DNA of 64,000 bases from Pseudoxanthomonas sp. YR558 (GTDB lineage: Bacteria > Pseudomonadota > Gammaproteobacteria > Xanthomonadales > Xanthomonadaceae): NCBI RefSeq assembly GCF_900116385.1, contig NZ_FPCI01000001.1:434001-498000 (forward strand), read 5' to 3'. Position numbers and translations under genes: made by a program. The notes beneath the pieces were generated by a model, which was not told where the DNA came from, ran no database searches, and saw nothing but the letters and a program-made list of their open reading frames with translations. Shown one piece after another: positions 61,519 to 64,000 of this stretch (position 1 is the stretch's first letter; every line of letters starts with the position of its first letter).

Positions 61519-62596
61519 AGACTCTCCCCTGGTTGCATCCCACCCGTGCCGCGCTGCTGCTGAAAGCCCTCGAAGAGCGCATCCTGATCATCGACGGCGC
61601 CATGGGCACCATGATCCAGCGCCACGGCCTGCAGGAAGCCGACTATCGCGGCGAGCGGTTCGCCGACGGTTGCGACGCGCAGCATGCGCACGAACACGGC
61701 CCGGGCTGCGACCACGACCTGAAGGGCAACAACGATCTGCTTCTGCTCACCAAACCGGAGGTAATCGCTGGCGTGCACGCCGCCTACCTCGAAGCGGGCG
61801 CGGACCTCGTCGAAACCAACACCTTCAACGCGACGTCCGTCAGCCAGGCCGACTACCACCTCGAACACCTGGTCTACGAGTTGAACAAGGCCGGCGCCCG
61901 TGTCGCGCGTGTGTGCTGCGACGACGCCGAGGCCAGGACGCCGGACAAGCCGCGCTTCGTCATCGGCGTGCTGGGCCCTACCAGCCGCACCGCCTCCATC
62001 AGCCCTGACGTCAACGACCCAGGCTTCCGCAACACCAGCTTCGACGAGCTGCGCGGCACGTACCGCGAGGCCATCGAAGGCCTGATCGACGGCGGCGCCG
62101 ACACGCTGATGGTGGAAACGATCTTCGATACGCTGAACGCGAAAGCAGCGCTGTATGCCATCGAGGAAGTCTTCGACGCACGCGGCGGCCGCCTGCCGGT
62201 CATGATCTCGGGCACGATCACCGACGCATCGGGCCGCACGCTGTCCGGCCAGACTGCGGAAGCGTTCTACACCTCCGTCGCGCACAGCCGTCCGCTGTCG
62301 GTGGGACTGAACTGCGCGCTGGGCGCCAAGGATCTGCGCGAACACGTCGACACACTGTCCACCGTCGCCGACGCCTATGTCAGTGCGCACCCGAATGCCG
62401 GCCTGCCCAACGCGTTCGGCGAGTACGACGAGACGCCCGAAGAGATGGCGGCGACGTTGAAGGAGTTCGCCGAGTCGGGCCTGCTGAATCTGGTGGGCGG
62501 CTGCTGCGGCACCACCCCGGCCCACATCAAGGCCATCGCCGACGTGGTCGCCGGCTTGCCGCCCCGCGGCCTGCGCACTGCCCTGGAGCAGGCCGC

Positions 62597-62600
<4 letters not shown>
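61515..62600 (+). CDS. metH: Methionine synthase, homocysteine-binding half
   Basis: A 361-residue protein equal to the N-terminal homocysteine S-methyltransferase module of MetH, here a separate gene. The zinc-binding cysteines are C267 (LNCALG) and C330/C331 (GGCCGTTP). Landmarks [30 protein letters not shown] and [17 protein letters not shown] match E. coli MetH closely. Residues ~52-67 ([16 protein letters not shown]) are a Cys/His-rich insertion not present in E. coli, where the flanking sequence is continuous. The stop overlaps the next ATG by four bases, so the two halves are made together. Confidence 0.95.

Positions 62601-64000
<1,400 letters not shown>

Overview
The window reads as one chromosome segment of a high-GC gammaproteobacterium of the Xanthomonadaceae (Pseudoxanthomonas, Stenotrophomonas, Lysobacter or Xanthomonas relatives). 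Reasons: a complete 3-hydroxyanthranilate branch of the kynurenine pathway, a methionine synthase split into two genes behind an ArsR-methyltransferase fusion, the DUF3348-DUF802-OmpA-DUF2894 module, the rpsF-rpsR-rplI/dnaB/alr neighbourhood, and a type IV secretion effector ending in a domain that looks like the Xanthomonadales XVIPCD. Genus is not decidable from the window.

Layout. 1-3859: four tightly coupled genes that look like a MotA/MotB-type ion-driven membrane motor with a long coiled-coil tail. 3921-4343: a tandem array of ~42-bp units with a 127-bp higher-order period, between two convergent genes. 4339-7809: a NamZ-like muramidase gene and a divergent MurQ/GckR-like double-SIS protein sharing a short intergenic region with two overlapping inverted repeats. 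7858-16320: tex, prolyl iminopeptidase, an OmpA lipoprotein, and a minus-strand run alr-photolyase-wax ester synthase. 16414-20450: a small membrane-anchored unknown, dnaB (consensus DnaA box upstream), rplI, rpsR, rpsF and an A-type Fe-S protein. 20562-23209: asnS, two small unknowns and a PaiB-like protein.

23267-30914: tryptophan/kynurenine catabolism: SDR, 2-aminomuconate semialdehyde dehydrogenase, beta-carbonic anhydrase, 2-aminomuconate deaminase, 3-hydroxyanthranilate dioxygenase, ACMS decarboxylase, kynureninase and kynurenine monooxygenase. Together they take kynurenine to 4-oxalocrotonate; tryptophan dioxygenase, formamidase and the lower meta-cleavage genes are not here. 30911-36043: sbcB, DUF2461, DUF2939, a 5'-nucleotidase, a secreted unknown and NAD kinase. 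36111-41180: the giant NAD-glutamate dehydrogenase.

41480-51211: two RND efflux systems (TetR-MFP-pump, then MFP-pump), both without an outer-membrane channel gene. 51313-55467: a low-GC island with virD4, a lipoprotein of immunity type and a lipase effector with a C-terminal secretion domain, one minus-strand operon and no virB genes. 55801-57204: a divergent HxlR regulator and quinone oxidoreductase pair (YtfH/YtfG type). 57265-60458: a DUF885 lipoprotein peptidase and an acyl-CoA dehydrogenase. 60589-64000: a SahR-like regulator with a 32-bp dyad at its start codon, followed by the two halves of metH; the second half runs off the window.
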